From assembly GCF_025961315.1 (NCBI RefSeq), contig NZ_JAOQNK010000001.1, forward strand, positions 4,340,001 through 4,404,000: a stretch of DNA of 64,000 nucleotides. Reading direction: 5' to 3'. Below the pieces are notes generated by a model. It ran no database searches. It had not been told where the DNA came from and saw nothing but the letters and a program-made list of their open reading frames with translations. Below, piece by piece: positions 16,744 through 26,058 of this stretch (positions are counted from its first letter, which is position 1; each line of letters opens with the position of its first letter). Both the position numbers and the translations under genes were made by a program. Origin of the DNA: Sphingobacterium kitahiroshimense. GTDB taxonomy: Bacteria > Bacteroidota > Bacteroidia > Sphingobacteriales > Sphingobacteriaceae.

Positions 16744-18345
16744 ATGCAAGGAAGTATAAAACGGAATATTTTTGTGGCAGCAACATACGCAGGAGTTTTA
16801 CTCGTGGGGCTATTGCTTGGGCAAAAATATGCCGATGAACAAGGTAATAAACAGTCAACTTCTATTCTAGCAGGAGGACTGACCGGTAATTCTGAAAAAG
16901 TTCAATATCTAGTTAATTTAATATCGGACAATTACGTTGATAAAGTAAGTTTGGATACGATTCAGGATGAAGCCATTCAGCATATCATTACCCGATTAGA
17001 TCCTTTTTCAACCTATTTAAAACCCAATGAACGTTTAGCACAAGCAGAGGCTCTGGAAGGAACTTTTGATGGTATTGGTGTTGAGTATTTTAATCTTAAC
17101 GATACCTTGCTTGTTGTCGGAATGATCTCAGCAGGTCCTGCAGAAAAGTCTGGAATGAAGATTGGAGATCGATTGGTCAAAATTGCGAATCGAAATATAG
17201 CTGGCGTACGTGTGACAGAAAATGAAGTAGACAAGTTGATTCGAGGTAAAAAAGGATCTACAGTAGACATCATTGTGAAACGAAATAACGAAATCTTGAC
17301 AACTCCGCTCAAAGTTGTTCGCGATCAAGTATCTGTGAGTACATTGGATGCATCCTACATGATAGCTCCTAAAGTAGCTTACGTAAAAATAAGACGTTTT
17401 GGGCATCAGACTTCTGAAGATTTTAAAATCAAATTGCGCGATCTTCGAAAAAGTGGAGCGCAAGATTTAATTTTAGATTTGAGAGGTAATGGCGGCGGTT
17501 ATGTACATACAGCTATTGAAATAGCCAGTATGTTTTTTAAAGATAAGCGTTTACTGATGTATACCGAAGGAGCCAATGAATTGAGAAGGGATTATTTCTC
17601 AAAAGAAACCGGTGATTTTAGTGAAGGTCGCATCGTAATACTTATTAATGAAGATTCAGCTTCCGCAAGCGAGATCGTGACAGGTGCGCTACAGGATTTA
17701 GACAGAGGTACAGTAGTCGGTCGTCGTTCCTATGGCAAAGGATTAGTTCAAGAACAATTTGATTTTGCCGATGGCTCTGCCGTTAACCTGACAGTAGCAC
17801 GTTATTACACGCCTTTGGGCAGATGTATTCAGCGCAAATATACGCGCGCAAATTACGATCAGTCTAAGTATATGACCACATTTGACCTATGGACGTTGGA
17901 TACCGAATTTAATCCTCATGATTTATATACCACCAGTAAGGGGAAAATGCTATTTGGGGGAGGTGGAATTCAGCCCGACGTTCTCATTCCAATAGATTCC
18001 AATGAAATCAGTGCTAAATATAGAGAAATATATCATTCCAATAGTATACAAGAATTTGTTTATGATAGGTTTACAAAAAAATTGCCAGCTTATTCCATAG
18101 AAAATTTCTTGAGTGGTTACAATTTGCCTGACTCCGAGTTTAATGATTTCATTTCCTTTTTATTAAAAAAAGGAATAGCTGTGAACAAACTTGAAGCAGA
18201 TCGTCTGCATCAAATTATTCAGTCAGATATTGAGGCACTAGTAGGACGTTATTATTTTGGTAGAGAAGCTTACTTTAAGATAAAAAATAGAAAAGATCAT
18301 TTTGTTGCAGGAGCATTTCGTGCATTGGGAATTCAGATGCACTAA
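16744..18345 (+). CDS. S41 family C-terminal processing protease
   Basis: Periplasmic/envelope serine protease of the CtpA/Tsp type, 533 residues. An N-terminal signal anchor lies at 9-26 (FVAATYAGVLLVGLLLGQ). A PDZ domain spans about 105-190 (GTFDGIGVEYF, then SAGPAEKSGMKIGDRLVKI). The catalytic core has DLRGNGGGYV (246-254), NEDSASASEIVTGAL with nucleophile Ser307, and GRRSYGKGLVQ with Lys332, the usual 25-residue spacing of the Ser-Lys dyad. About 130 residues of extra helical C-terminus follow, as in bacteroidete members. It probably trims or degrades envelope proteins. Its stop overlaps the convergent EEP gene by 4 bases. Confidence 0.94.
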   Translation: MQGSIKRNIFVAATYAGVLLVGLLLGQKYADEQGNKQSTSILAGGLTGNSEKVQYLVNLISDNYVDKVSLDTIQDEAIQHIITRLDPFSTYLKPNERLAQAEALEGTFDGIGVEYFNLNDTLLVVGMISAGPAEKSGMKIGDRLVKIANRNIAGVRVTENEVDKLIRGKKGSTVDIIVKRNNEILTTPLKVVRDQVSVSTLDASYMIAPKVAYVKIRRFGHQTSEDFKIKLRDLRKSGAQDLILDLRGNGGGYVHTAIEIASMFFKDKRLLMYTEGANELRRDYFSKETGDFSEGRIVILINEDSASASEIVTGALQDLDRGTVVGRRSYGKGLVQEQFDFADGSAVNLTVARYYTPLGRCIQRKYTRANYDQSKYMTTFDLWTLDTEFNPHDLYTTSKGKMLFGGGGIQPDVLIPIDSNEISAKYREIYHSNSIQEFVYDRFTKKLPAYSIENFLSGYNLPDSEFNDFISFLLKKGIAVNKLEADRLHQIIQSDIEALVGRYYFGREAYFKIKNRKDHFVAGAFRALGIQMH

Positions 18346-19460
18346 AGGTGTTTCAATTTCAAATCGCTCCAGATAGGGTAGTGGTCTGATAATTTTCTTT
18401 TAACCACATGATAATTTAAGATATCAAAATTGGAACTGGCAAAAATATAATCAATTTGAAAGATCGGCAATAATTCATAATGCGTCACTCCCCAACCCGA
18501 TCCTTTTTCTTTAAATGCATTGTGGAGACCCTTACTCACCCGATTTACTGAATAGCTCATAGGAGTATCATTAAAGTCACCCATTACGATAAAAGGGAAA
18601 GGACAAGCGTCCATATGTTTTTTTAAAGAACTAGCCTGCTCACTTCTAAATTCAAAAGCATTTTTAAGCTTTCGTCCAATGCGACGTGTAGCAGCATTAT
18701 CAGTCTCCTTTTTGGATGATGGATTTTGAAAAAATTCCTTTTCATCATTTTGAAGAGCAAAAGATCTGAGATGAACATTGTAGACGCGGATAGTACTATC
18801 ATTTTTTTCAATATCTGCGTACGAAATGCGGTTGATACCATAGTCATTATCTAAGATATTACCAGAATTTATAATCGGATATTTGGAGAAAATGGTCATT
18901 CCATAAGCCTCATAATCATTTTTGGCACTTTCTGCAAAATAATGATAGTCATAGCCTAGTTTGCTCTTAAACTCATTAGAGATGACATATTTCCCTTTTA
19001 TTTTACTGTAATATTCTTGGAAACAGACAATGTCAGGTTTAATACTGTCCAATATCTTTATCGCATCATTTTTGAAATTTTTCTTTGAGTCGTTGATATC
19101 TTTAAAAAGATGGGCATTGAAGCTAAGTACGCGGATCTGATCAGATGCTTTTTGAGTTATTGGAGAGCTCGAACGTAAATTCCAGTGTTTTGTTAGCAAT
19201 GGCCAGCCAAGTAAGATCGTTGCTAAAGAAAATACAATCATTTTAGGTTTTCTTAACAACCAATAAGCAATAAAACCAATATTGACAAGTAATATCGGTA
19301 AATAACCTAAACCAAAAAATGCAATAGGCCAAAATGTCTTAGGATTGATGAAAGAAGCAGAATAGCTAATCAATAAAGCAACAATAGCAAGAATGTTAAA
19401 AATGAAAACGGTCCTGCTTAAATAGCCCAATTTTTTTTTTAACAATACACGCTTAACCAT
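18342..19460 (-). CDS. Membrane-anchored EEP family phosphodiesterase
   Basis: A 372-residue protein with three N-terminal membrane helices (about 15-36, 42-68, 74-90) and an endonuclease/exonuclease/phosphatase domain facing the periplasm. Motifs in order: VLSFNAHLF, CFQEYYSK, VYNVHLRS, VMGDFNDTPMSYSVNRV and LSDHYPIWSDL. This helical-plus-EEP layout is common in Bacteroidota; the substrate is unknown. Last gene of the mutL-rhomboid-rhomboid-EEP operon: its start overlaps the preceding rhomboid gene by 8 bases. The protein is distinct from the secreted EEP at 7483-8319. Confidence 0.88.
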   Translation of the reverse strand: MVKRVLLKKKLGYLSRTVFIFNILAIVALLISYSASFINPKTFWPIAFFGLGYLPILLVNIGFIAYWLLRKPKMIVFSLATILLGWPLLTKHWNLRSSSPITQKASDQIRVLSFNAHLFKDINDSKKNFKNDAIKILDSIKPDIVCFQEYYSKIKGKYVISNEFKSKLGYDYHYFAESAKNDYEAYGMTIFSKYPIINSGNILDNDYGINRISYADIEKNDSTIRVYNVHLRSFALQNDEKEFFQNPSSKKETDNAATRRIGRKLKNAFEFRSEQASSLKKHMDACPFPFIVMGDFNDTPMSYSVNRVSKGLHNAFKEKGSGWGVTHYELLPIFQIDYIFASSNFDILNYHVVKRKLSDHYPIWSDLKLKHL

Positions 19461-20337
19461 CGATCTTATTATTATTATTGCTTGCTTTGAAAAGAATTTC
19501 TTTTTCGTGTGAACTTAGACTATCATACCCTGTTAAGGATATCTTATCCAAAATTTGATCGATCTGATCCTGATTGGGTAAATCATAACGATGATGCTTT
19601 GATTGTTGTGCACCATTACCTACGACAACTTTCATTTTTGTGGACCTTTTCTGTTTTCTTTTAAATACTTTAGACCAGTCCATGCCCGATTGCAGTGCAT
19701 AAATAAATCCCATTCCAAAGAGAATGGAACAAAAATAACTGATGGCCGCAGGTCTATTCGTAAGTATGAAGAACAAAAACTGGATTGCAAAATAAATGAT
19801 AGCGATAGTCTTTAATTTAACATTCCCAAACAGCAATAGTCTAAGTTCATATTTTGGAACTAAGGTAGCTGTAGCTGCTAAAATTGACGCTAATCCAAAT
19901 GCTCCAGTGCTCAATGGAGGATTAATCGTATTGGAGAAAAGAGCAAGGTGTGAGAAGACTAAAAAGATCAGTCCGGACATGATAGCGGAGACAATGTAAA
20001 TGAAAAGAAACTGTTTCCTATTTAAAAAATTAAAGAAAATAGTACCTAACCAATACAGCCACAAACAATCAAAAGCAACATTGAAAAGGCCCGTATATAG
20101 AAAGTTATACGTAAGTAGAGACCACGGTTGCTGGATGAATGCCTGAAAATTTGTTGGTAAACTTAGTTTATCTACGCTCCATTGAAAAAGAGGGAAAGAA
20201 ATAATCTTCAGCTCAAAAAGGAGATCAAAAAAATAAATCAGAATAAATAGGAAAACCTGTCCACCAATAATAAATGGGATGGGAGAGCCTGAACCGAAGG
20301 TTGTCCTGATAAAGTTTTTGAACGAGTTTTCCCTCAT
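19453..20337 (-). CDS. Rhomboid-like protein lacking catalytic residues
   Basis: A 294-residue six-helix membrane protein with rhomboid architecture, encoded 13 bases after an active-looking rhomboid gene. The catalytic GxSG region reads PLSTGAFGLA (141-150), putting Thr144 in place of the nucleophile Ser. The last-helix His position is Tyr201 (AISYFCSILFGMGF), and the helix-2 His/Asn motif is replaced by LFNVAFDCLWLYWLG. It is therefore predicted to be a pseudoprotease. After residue 220 a soluble tail begins with basic KRKQKRSTKMK and ends in a helical motif (DQIDQILDKISLTGYDSLSS, then HEKEILFKAS), a module also seen at the end of other bacteroidete rhomboids. Probable role: partner or regulator of the active rhomboid. 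Confidence 0.85.
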   Translation of the reverse strand: MRENSFKNFIRTTFGSGSPIPFIIGGQVFLFILIYFFDLLFELKIISFPLFQWSVDKLSLPTNFQAFIQQPWSLLTYNFLYTGLFNVAFDCLWLYWLGTIFFNFLNRKQFLFIYIVSAIMSGLIFLVFSHLALFSNTINPPLSTGAFGLASILAATATLVPKYELRLLLFGNVKLKTIAIIYFAIQFLFFILTNRPAAISYFCSILFGMGFIYALQSGMDWSKVFKRKQKRSTKMKVVVGNGAQQSKHHRYDLPNQDQIDQILDKISLTGYDSLSSHEKEILFKASNNNNKIDG

Positions 20338-20350
20338 CTTATAAAGTTAA

Positions 20351-21028
20351 TTAATATAATCCTTTTTTTATACCCCAGACCTTTAATAGTATATAACCAA
20401 ATAAAGCTCCACCGACATGAGCTAAGTGTGCAACAGAATCGCCCGGTCTAGATATACTCATATAAATTTCGAGAAGAATAAATCCCCCTATCATGTATTT
20501 GGCTTTAACGGGTACTGGTATAAATAAGAATTGCAATGGTAAGTTCGGAAATAGATAAGCAAATGATAAAAGTATTCCGTAAACAGCACCTGAAGCACCT
20601 AACATTCTAGTCGTGTATATTTCTTTAACAAGGTTTGGATTGCTAGAAGCTAAATTAGAAAGATCTAAACTATGATGCAGAGGTAAAAATGAACCCGTAG
20701 CATTGTACAGTTCAATGCCCTGCACACCCGATTGTAATAACCAAGCACCCAAACCCGAAAGTAAATATAAATTTAGAAAACGTTTAGGTCCTAAAACCTG
20801 TTCAATAAGGGAGCCAAACATCACAAGTGAAAACATATTAAAAAAGATATGTGATAGATCCGCATGCATAAACATATGGGTGATGACCTGCCAAATTTTG
20901 AAAAATGGTGAATCTGGATAAAATACTGGAAGATAATTGTACGCCATTGGACTTAGATTAGAACCAATAAAAAATACAATATTGACTATTAATAAGTTCT
21001 TGACAACAGGTGTTAATTGTGGAAACAT
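20351..21028 (-). CDS. Rhomboid family intramembrane serine protease
   Basis: A 225-residue six-helix rhomboid that cleaves membrane proteins within the lipid bilayer. The catalytic dyad is intact: RMLGASGAVYG with Ser146 and HLAHVGGALFGYI with His204. Helix 2 carries HADLSHIFFNMFS (55-67) with the oxyanion-hole His and Asn, and loop 1 has the usual Trp/Arg-rich region around QVITHMFMHA. Substrates are unknown. It starts 12 bases after mutL stops and is followed 13 bases later by the inactive paralogue, so all are one transcript. Confidence 0.93.
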   Translation of the reverse strand: MFPQLTPVVKNLLIVNIVFFIGSNLSPMAYNYLPVFYPDSPFFKIWQVITHMFMHADLSHIFFNMFSLVMFGSLIEQVLGPKRFLNLYLLSGLGAWLLQSGVQGIELYNATGSFLPLHHSLDLSNLASSNPNLVKEIYTTRMLGASGAVYGILLSFAYLFPNLPLQFLFIPVPVKAKYMIGGFILLEIYMSISRPGDSVAHLAHVGGALFGYILLKVWGIKKGLY

Positions 21029-21040
21029 AATTTTTATTTT

Positions 21041-22918
21041 CTAATTTTTACTAAACTTTTCTAATAGTTCCTGTAAGGTAATGGTAATAACGATTGGTTT
21101 CCCAAAAATAGAGATATTTGGAGACTCACAAGCGAAAAGCTGATCAATAAGTTCTGATATCGCATTATTATCCAGAAAAGTACCTGGTTTTATTGCCGCA
21201 TTGCGCGCTAAGCTTTTTGCTAAATTCTCACGTTTCTCAATTTTGAAATCATTAAGATTGTTCTTATAATCTTCTAAGATCTGTTCAATAATTTTACGTT
21301 CGTCAATTCCGGTACCTAAATCTGCAGGTATTCCGTCAATGATATAGCTGTTTTTTCCAAATGAACGAATTTGAAACCCTAAACTTTGAATATCTTCCAA
21401 TAAATCTTGCATCAATTCATTATCCGAAGGATTTAAATCAATACTTTGAGGAAACAGACTCTGTTGGCTCAAACCTTTATGTTGATCAAGCTGTGATTTG
21501 AACTGTTCAAATAAGATGCGTTCATGAGCAGCTTGTTGATCGATCAGCATCACACCAGAATGAATTTGTGAAACAATGAATCGATTATGGATCTGAAAAA
21601 ATTGTTTCGTTGTCGCTTGACTTTTTATACCTTGTATCTGATGAATTGGACGGTCTTGTTGTTCGTGCTCTAAAGGCAGTTGCATCGATTCATCCTGTTC
21701 AGTAATTTGATATAAAGTATCCCAATTTTGAGGAATGGCCGTTTTCTTTTCAAAACCTGCGAGATAATTATCTGATCGCGAAAATGTCGTCTTTGTAATC
21801 TGATCAGGTTCAAACGGATTAAAATCAGGATTAAAATTCACCGTAGGTACAATGATCTCGTCCAAAGGTTTTGGCGTGATCATGTTTGAGAAACCTGTTT
21901 CTTGCTCAAAATCCAAAGAAGGCGCGATATTATATCGTCCCAAAGACCTTTTAACAGCAGATCGGATGATTGCGTAAATTGCCTTTTCATCTTCGTATTT
22001 AATTTCCGTTTTCGTTGGGTGTACATTGATATCAATCTTTGAAGGATCGATGTCAATGAAAAGCACATATAAAGGAAATGTTTCTGCTGGCAGAATTTCT
22101 TCAAAAGCATTCATCACAGCATGATTCAAGTAATGGTCTCTGATAAATCGCTTATTAACAAAGAAGAATTGTTCCCCTCTTGTTTTTTTAGCAAACTGAG
22201 GCTTTCCTACAAAACCATTTACTTTTATGATCGTGGTATCCTCTTCTACAGGTACTAATCGCTGATTATACGTGTTGCCAAATAGATGAACAATACGTTG
22301 TTTCAATGTTTCCGCAGGTAAATGAAACATTTCATTACCATCACTATGTAACGTCAAAAAGATTTCAGGATTAGCTAATGCTATCCGTTGGAACTCTTCA
22401 ATAATATGACGCATCTCGACCGAATTGCTTTTTAAAAAGTTTCGGCGTGCAGGTATATTGTAAAATAGATTTTTAATGGAAATATTGGTGCCAGCAGCGA
22501 CAGCTTCTGGTGCTTGATTGATGATTTTAGAGCCCTCTATCTCTACGACAGTACCCAATTCATCCTCAAAACGACGTGTTTTTAAGGTCACATGTGCAAT
22601 GGCAGCGATGGAAGCCATTGCTTCACCTCGAAATCCCATTGTACGAATGGCAAACAAATCTTCTGCTTTACGAATTTTGGAAGTAGCATGTCGTTCAAAA
22701 CAAAGACGTGCATCCGTCACGCTCATTCCACAACCATTATCAATCACTTGAATTAATGATTTTCCAGCATCTTTGATGATCAATTGTATCTTGTCAGCCC
22801 CAGCATCAATAGCATTTTCAATCAATTCTTTGATCGCCGCGGCAGGTCTTTGTACGACTTCACCCGCTGCAATTTGATTGGCAACATTATCTGGTAATAA
22901 TTGAATAATATCCGACAT
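21041..22918 (-). CDS. mutL: DNA mismatch repair protein MutL
   Basis: GHKL-ATPase mismatch-repair protein, 625 residues, that links MutS to downstream incision. The N-terminal ATPase is complete: ELIENAIDAGA (31-41), DNGCGMS (60-66), TMGFRGEAMASIAAI (93-107) and GTNISIKNLFYNIPARR (143-159). The second domain has INVHPTKTEI (297-306). The C-terminal domain shows DQQAAHERILFE (460-471) where nicking MutLs have DQHAx2Ex4E, so the His is Gln here, and the CPHGRP motif is replaced by ISIFGKP. Head of the mutL-rhomboid-rhomboid-EEP operon. No clear promoter was found; the gap to uvrA contains a 17-bp perfect hairpin. Confidence 0.95.
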   Translation of the reverse strand: MSDIIQLLPDNVANQIAAGEVVQRPAAAIKELIENAIDAGADKIQLIIKDAGKSLIQVIDNGCGMSVTDARLCFERHATSKIRKAEDLFAIRTMGFRGEAMASIAAIAHVTLKTRRFEDELGTVVEIEGSKIINQAPEAVAAGTNISIKNLFYNIPARRNFLKSNSVEMRHIIEEFQRIALANPEIFLTLHSDGNEMFHLPAETLKQRIVHLFGNTYNQRLVPVEEDTTIIKVNGFVGKPQFAKKTRGEQFFFVNKRFIRDHYLNHAVMNAFEEILPAETFPLYVLFIDIDPSKIDINVHPTKTEIKYEDEKAIYAIIRSAVKRSLGRYNIAPSLDFEQETGFSNMITPKPLDEIIVPTVNFNPDFNPFEPDQITKTTFSRSDNYLAGFEKKTAIPQNWDTLYQITEQDESMQLPLEHEQQDRPIHQIQGIKSQATTKQFFQIHNRFIVSQIHSGVMLIDQQAAHERILFEQFKSQLDQHKGLSQQSLFPQSIDLNPSDNELMQDLLEDIQSLGFQIRSFGKNSYIIDGIPADLGTGIDERKIIEQILEDYKNNLNDFKIEKRENLAKSLARNAAIKPGTFLDNNAISELIDQLFACESPNISIFGKPIVITITLQELLEKFSKN

Positions 22919-23008
22919 ATGACGCGAAGTTACGAAATTAATGAGGAATGCTTTTAATTCCGTTAGAAAGTTGTCGTATAAATTACATTACTTATTAACT
23001 TTCATGAA

Positions 23009-23045
23009 TTAGATTTGATACGTAATACTTACGTATCAAATCTAA
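23009..23045 (-). terminator. 17-bp perfect hairpin between uvrA and mutL
   Basis: TTAGATTTGATACGTAA (23009-23025) pairs perfectly with 23029-23045 around a 3-base loop, 8 bases past the uvrA stop. There is no T-run on the minus strand, so it may be an unusual terminator, an mRNA 3'-end stabiliser or a protein-binding palindrome near the mutL promoter. Confidence 0.5.
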
Positions 23046-23052
23046 CTGTTCG

Positions 23053-25893
23053 TTATTGCATTTCCAGTTTAAGGAATCGAGCCGTTTCGCTCTTTTTATT
23101 TTTGATTAACTCTTCAGGTACACCTGCAAATAAGACATTACCGCCTTCTTTACCACCTTCAGGACCAATGTCAATCACCCAATCAGCACATTTAATAACA
23201 TCGAGGTTATGTTCGATGATTAAGATCGTGTTACCACGGTCAACTAATCGGTTGATTACGCCCATCAATACATTTACATCCTCAAAATGTAAACCCGTTG
23301 TCGGCTCATCTAAGATATAAAATGTATTTCCGGTGTCTTTCTTGGAAAGCTCTGTCGCCAATTTAATCCGTTGTGCTTCCCCGCCCGATAATGTTGTTGA
23401 AGACTGTCCCAATGTAATATAACCCAAGCCAACATCCTGTAATGTTTTAATCTTACGATAGATGGAAGGAATATTTTCAAAGAAAACGACTGCCTCATCA
23501 ACACTCATATCCAGGATATCTGAGATGGATTTACTTCTGAAGCGAACCTCCAAAGTTTCTCTGTTATAACGTTTTCCATGACATGTTTCACAAGGAACCT
23601 GGACATCAGGAAGGAAATTCATTTCCACAACCTTCATTCCACCACCTTGACAAGTTTCACAACGTCCGCCTTTCACATTAAATGAAAAACGTCCCGGTTT
23701 ATAACCCCTTATTTTCGCTTCAGGAAGTTGGACAAATAAAGTTCTGATATCTGAAAATACACCCGTATAAGTAGAAGGGTTTGATCTTGGAGTACGACCG
23801 ATCGGACTTTGGTCTATTTCAATGACCTTATCGACATGCTCCAGACCTTCGATACTTTTGTAAGGAAGTGGAATACCTTTTGCACGGAAAAAATGTTTAT
23901 TTAGAATCGGATATAACGTACCGGTAATCAAACTTGATTTACCAGAACCCGAAACGCCCGAGACAAGAATTAATTTTCCAAGTGGAAAATCGACAGAAAC
24001 ATTTTTTAAGTTATTTCCTGTTGCACCTTTTAAAGATAATGTTTTTCCGTTTCCAGCTCTTCGTTCTGAAGGAATCGCAACCTCTTTTTTCCCATTTAAA
24101 TAAGCTGCAGTTAGTGATTTTGATTTCAGGATATCTTTCGGTTTCCCTTCGGCAACCACTTGACCTCCATTGACACCAGCAGCGGGTCCCATATCAATAA
24201 CATAGTCTGCATTTAAGATCATGTCTTTATCATGCTCAACAACCAGCACCGAATTGCCGATATCACGTAAATTTTTTAAAGAATTGATCAGACGCTCATT
24301 ATCTCTCTGGTGGAGACCGATGCTCGGCTCATCCAAGATGTATAGAACATTGACAAGTTGGGAACCTATTTGTGTCGCAAGTCGGATACGTTGCGCTTCA
24401 CCACCAGATAGCGATTTAGAAGAACGATCTATAGTCAGGTAATTTAAGCCTACATCCAGTAGGAAACCTAAACGCGATTGTATTTCTTTTAATATTTCGG
24501 TAGCAATGATCTGTTGACGTTCATCTAAAGAAGCGTTTACATTTGAGAACCATTCATATAGCGATTTAATATCCATATGTGCCAGTTCATAAATGTTTTT
24601 ACCGGCAAATTTAAAATGAAGTGATTCCTTTTTAAGCCTGGCACCTTCACAAGTTGGACATACAATCTTTGATCTGAAATCATCTAAAGAAGACATATCA
24701 TCACTAGATTTACCAGACTGCTCCTCTAGCATTTTGAAAATACCAGAAAACTCAATGCGGTAATCACGTACATCGTAACTGCCGTAGGAAACAGCAACTG
24801 AAATAGGCTCCTCAGCACCAAATAGTAACGTGTCGATTTGCTCTTCTGTCAACTTCTCTAGCGGTGTTGTCAAAGAAAAATCAAGTTTTTTAGCCACAGC
24901 TTTCAACACTTGGAAGTTCCAGGTATCCTTTGCAGGTCCTAAGGGAGCTAAGCCTCCTTTTTGAATGCTTAATTTTCCATCAGGGATAACTGTGTTTTTG
25001 TCAATTTCAAAAATATATCCTAGGCCATCACATTTTGGACAGGCACCGTATGGGGAGTTAAATGAAAACGTATTAGGCTGCGGTTCATCGTAAGAAATAC
25101 CTGATTCGGCATCCATGAGATAGCGGCTGAAAAATTGCTCGACATTTTCTTGATTGGCTACCTTAATAATTCCTTTTGCTGTCTTCATCGCTTGCATAAC
25201 AGATGTTTGCAACCTTTTTTTATCGTCGGCAGTAACCTTTAAGCGGTCGATCACAATTTCAATATCGTGTATTTTATAGCGGTCTACCTGCATTTTAGGC
25301 GTTAAATCTACGATTTCTCCATCTACACGGACTTTAACATAACCCTGTTTACGGATTTGCTCAAACAACTCACGGTAATGACCTTTACGCCCTTTGATCA
25401 CGGGAGCTAAAATATTCAAAGCCTGTCCATCAAAATCGGTTAAAATACGATCAACAATCTGGTCGTCAGACATGCGTTGCATGCGATTGCCTGTAACATA
25501 AGAAAATGCTTCACTTGCGCGAGCAAATAGCAAACGCATAAAATCATACACCTCAGTGATGGTGCCGACAGTAGAACGCGGATTTTTGCTTGTTGTTTTT
25601 TGTTCAATAGAAATCACAGGACTCAAACCAGAAATTTTATCTACATCCGGTCGTTCCATACCACCTAAAAACTGACGGCTATAAGCGCTAAATGTTTCCA
25701 TGTAACGTCTTTGGCCTTCCGCGTATATGGTGTCAAAAGCTAATGACGATTTACCACTGCCACTTAATCCTGTAATAACAACCAATTCGTTTCGAGGAAA
25801 TGAAATGTCAATATTTTTGAGGTTATGTACACGTGCTCCAAATACTTGAACTTCACTTTGTTCACCTAAATCAGGTGTGATTTTCTTTGTCAT
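23053..25893 (-). CDS. uvrA: Excinuclease ABC subunit A
   Basis: Damage-recognition ATPase of nucleotide excision repair, 946 residues from ATG 25893. Two ABC modules are seen: Walker A GLSGSGKSSLAF (42-53) and SGVSGSGKSSLITGT, signatures KSLSGGEAQRIRLATQ and TTLSGGEAQRIKLATE, and Walker B ILDEPS and ILDEPT. The second zinc module is intact (CETCQGGG ... CETCHGKR). The first has only CPKC; its partner CxxC is replaced around MDAESGISYDEPQPN. An ATG at 25938 also exists, but a -7 box at 25940-25947 would place the transcript start at or inside it, favouring 25893. mutL follows on the same strand after a hairpin. Confidence 0.95.
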   Translation of the reverse strand: MTKKITPDLGEQSEVQVFGARVHNLKNIDISFPRNELVVITGLSGSGKSSLAFDTIYAEGQRRYMETFSAYSRQFLGGMERPDVDKISGLSPVISIEQKTTSKNPRSTVGTITEVYDFMRLLFARASEAFSYVTGNRMQRMSDDQIVDRILTDFDGQALNILAPVIKGRKGHYRELFEQIRKQGYVKVRVDGEIVDLTPKMQVDRYKIHDIEIVIDRLKVTADDKKRLQTSVMQAMKTAKGIIKVANQENVEQFFSRYLMDAESGISYDEPQPNTFSFNSPYGACPKCDGLGYIFEIDKNTVIPDGKLSIQKGGLAPLGPAKDTWNFQVLKAVAKKLDFSLTTPLEKLTEEQIDTLLFGAEEPISVAVSYGSYDVRDYRIEFSGIFKMLEEQSGKSSDDMSSLDDFRSKIVCPTCEGARLKKESLHFKFAGKNIYELAHMDIKSLYEWFSNVNASLDERQQIIATEILKEIQSRLGFLLDVGLNYLTIDRSSKSLSGGEAQRIRLATQIGSQLVNVLYILDEPSIGLHQRDNERLINSLKNLRDIGNSVLVVEHDKDMILNADYVIDMGPAAGVNGGQVVAEGKPKDILKSKSLTAAYLNGKKEVAIPSERRAGNGKTLSLKGATGNNLKNVSVDFPLGKLILVSGVSGSGKSSLITGTLYPILNKHFFRAKGIPLPYKSIEGLEHVDKVIEIDQSPIGRTPRSNPSTYTGVFSDIRTLFVQLPEAKIRGYKPGRFSFNVKGGRCETCQGGGMKVVEMNFLPDVQVPCETCHGKRYNRETLEVRFRSKSISDILDMSVDEAVVFFENIPSIYRKIKTLQDVGLGYITLGQSSTTLSGGEAQRIKLATELSKKDTGNTFYILDEPTTGLHFEDVNVLMGVINRLVDRGNTILIIEHNLDVIKCADWVIDIGPEGGKEGGNVLFAGVPEELIKNKKSETARFLKLEMQ

Positions 25894-25939
25894 GTAACCG
25901 CTGTTTTCTTCCAAACGCAGATGAATTTCTGCAAACATG

Positions 25940-25947
25940 CAAAATTA
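25940..25947 (-). promoter_or_regulatory. -7 promoter box for uvrA
   Basis: TAATTTTG on the minus strand matches TAnnTTTG. Transcription would begin about 25934-25938, leaving a leader of about 40 bases to the ATG at 25893. No TTG was found at the expected -33 distance. Confidence 0.35.
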
Positions 25948-26058
25948 CTTATTTTTAATGAACTTTAAGAGTGCTCACCTCTTTATTATTGTCACGCTAT
26001 TGCAAATCTATACCCTAAGTGAAAGGTATAATTTGTATTTTGCAACCACAAAAGTTAT

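Noticed and set aside
19453..20337. Calling the second rhomboid gene an active protease
   Set aside because: Neither the GxSG serine nor the last-helix histidine is present.
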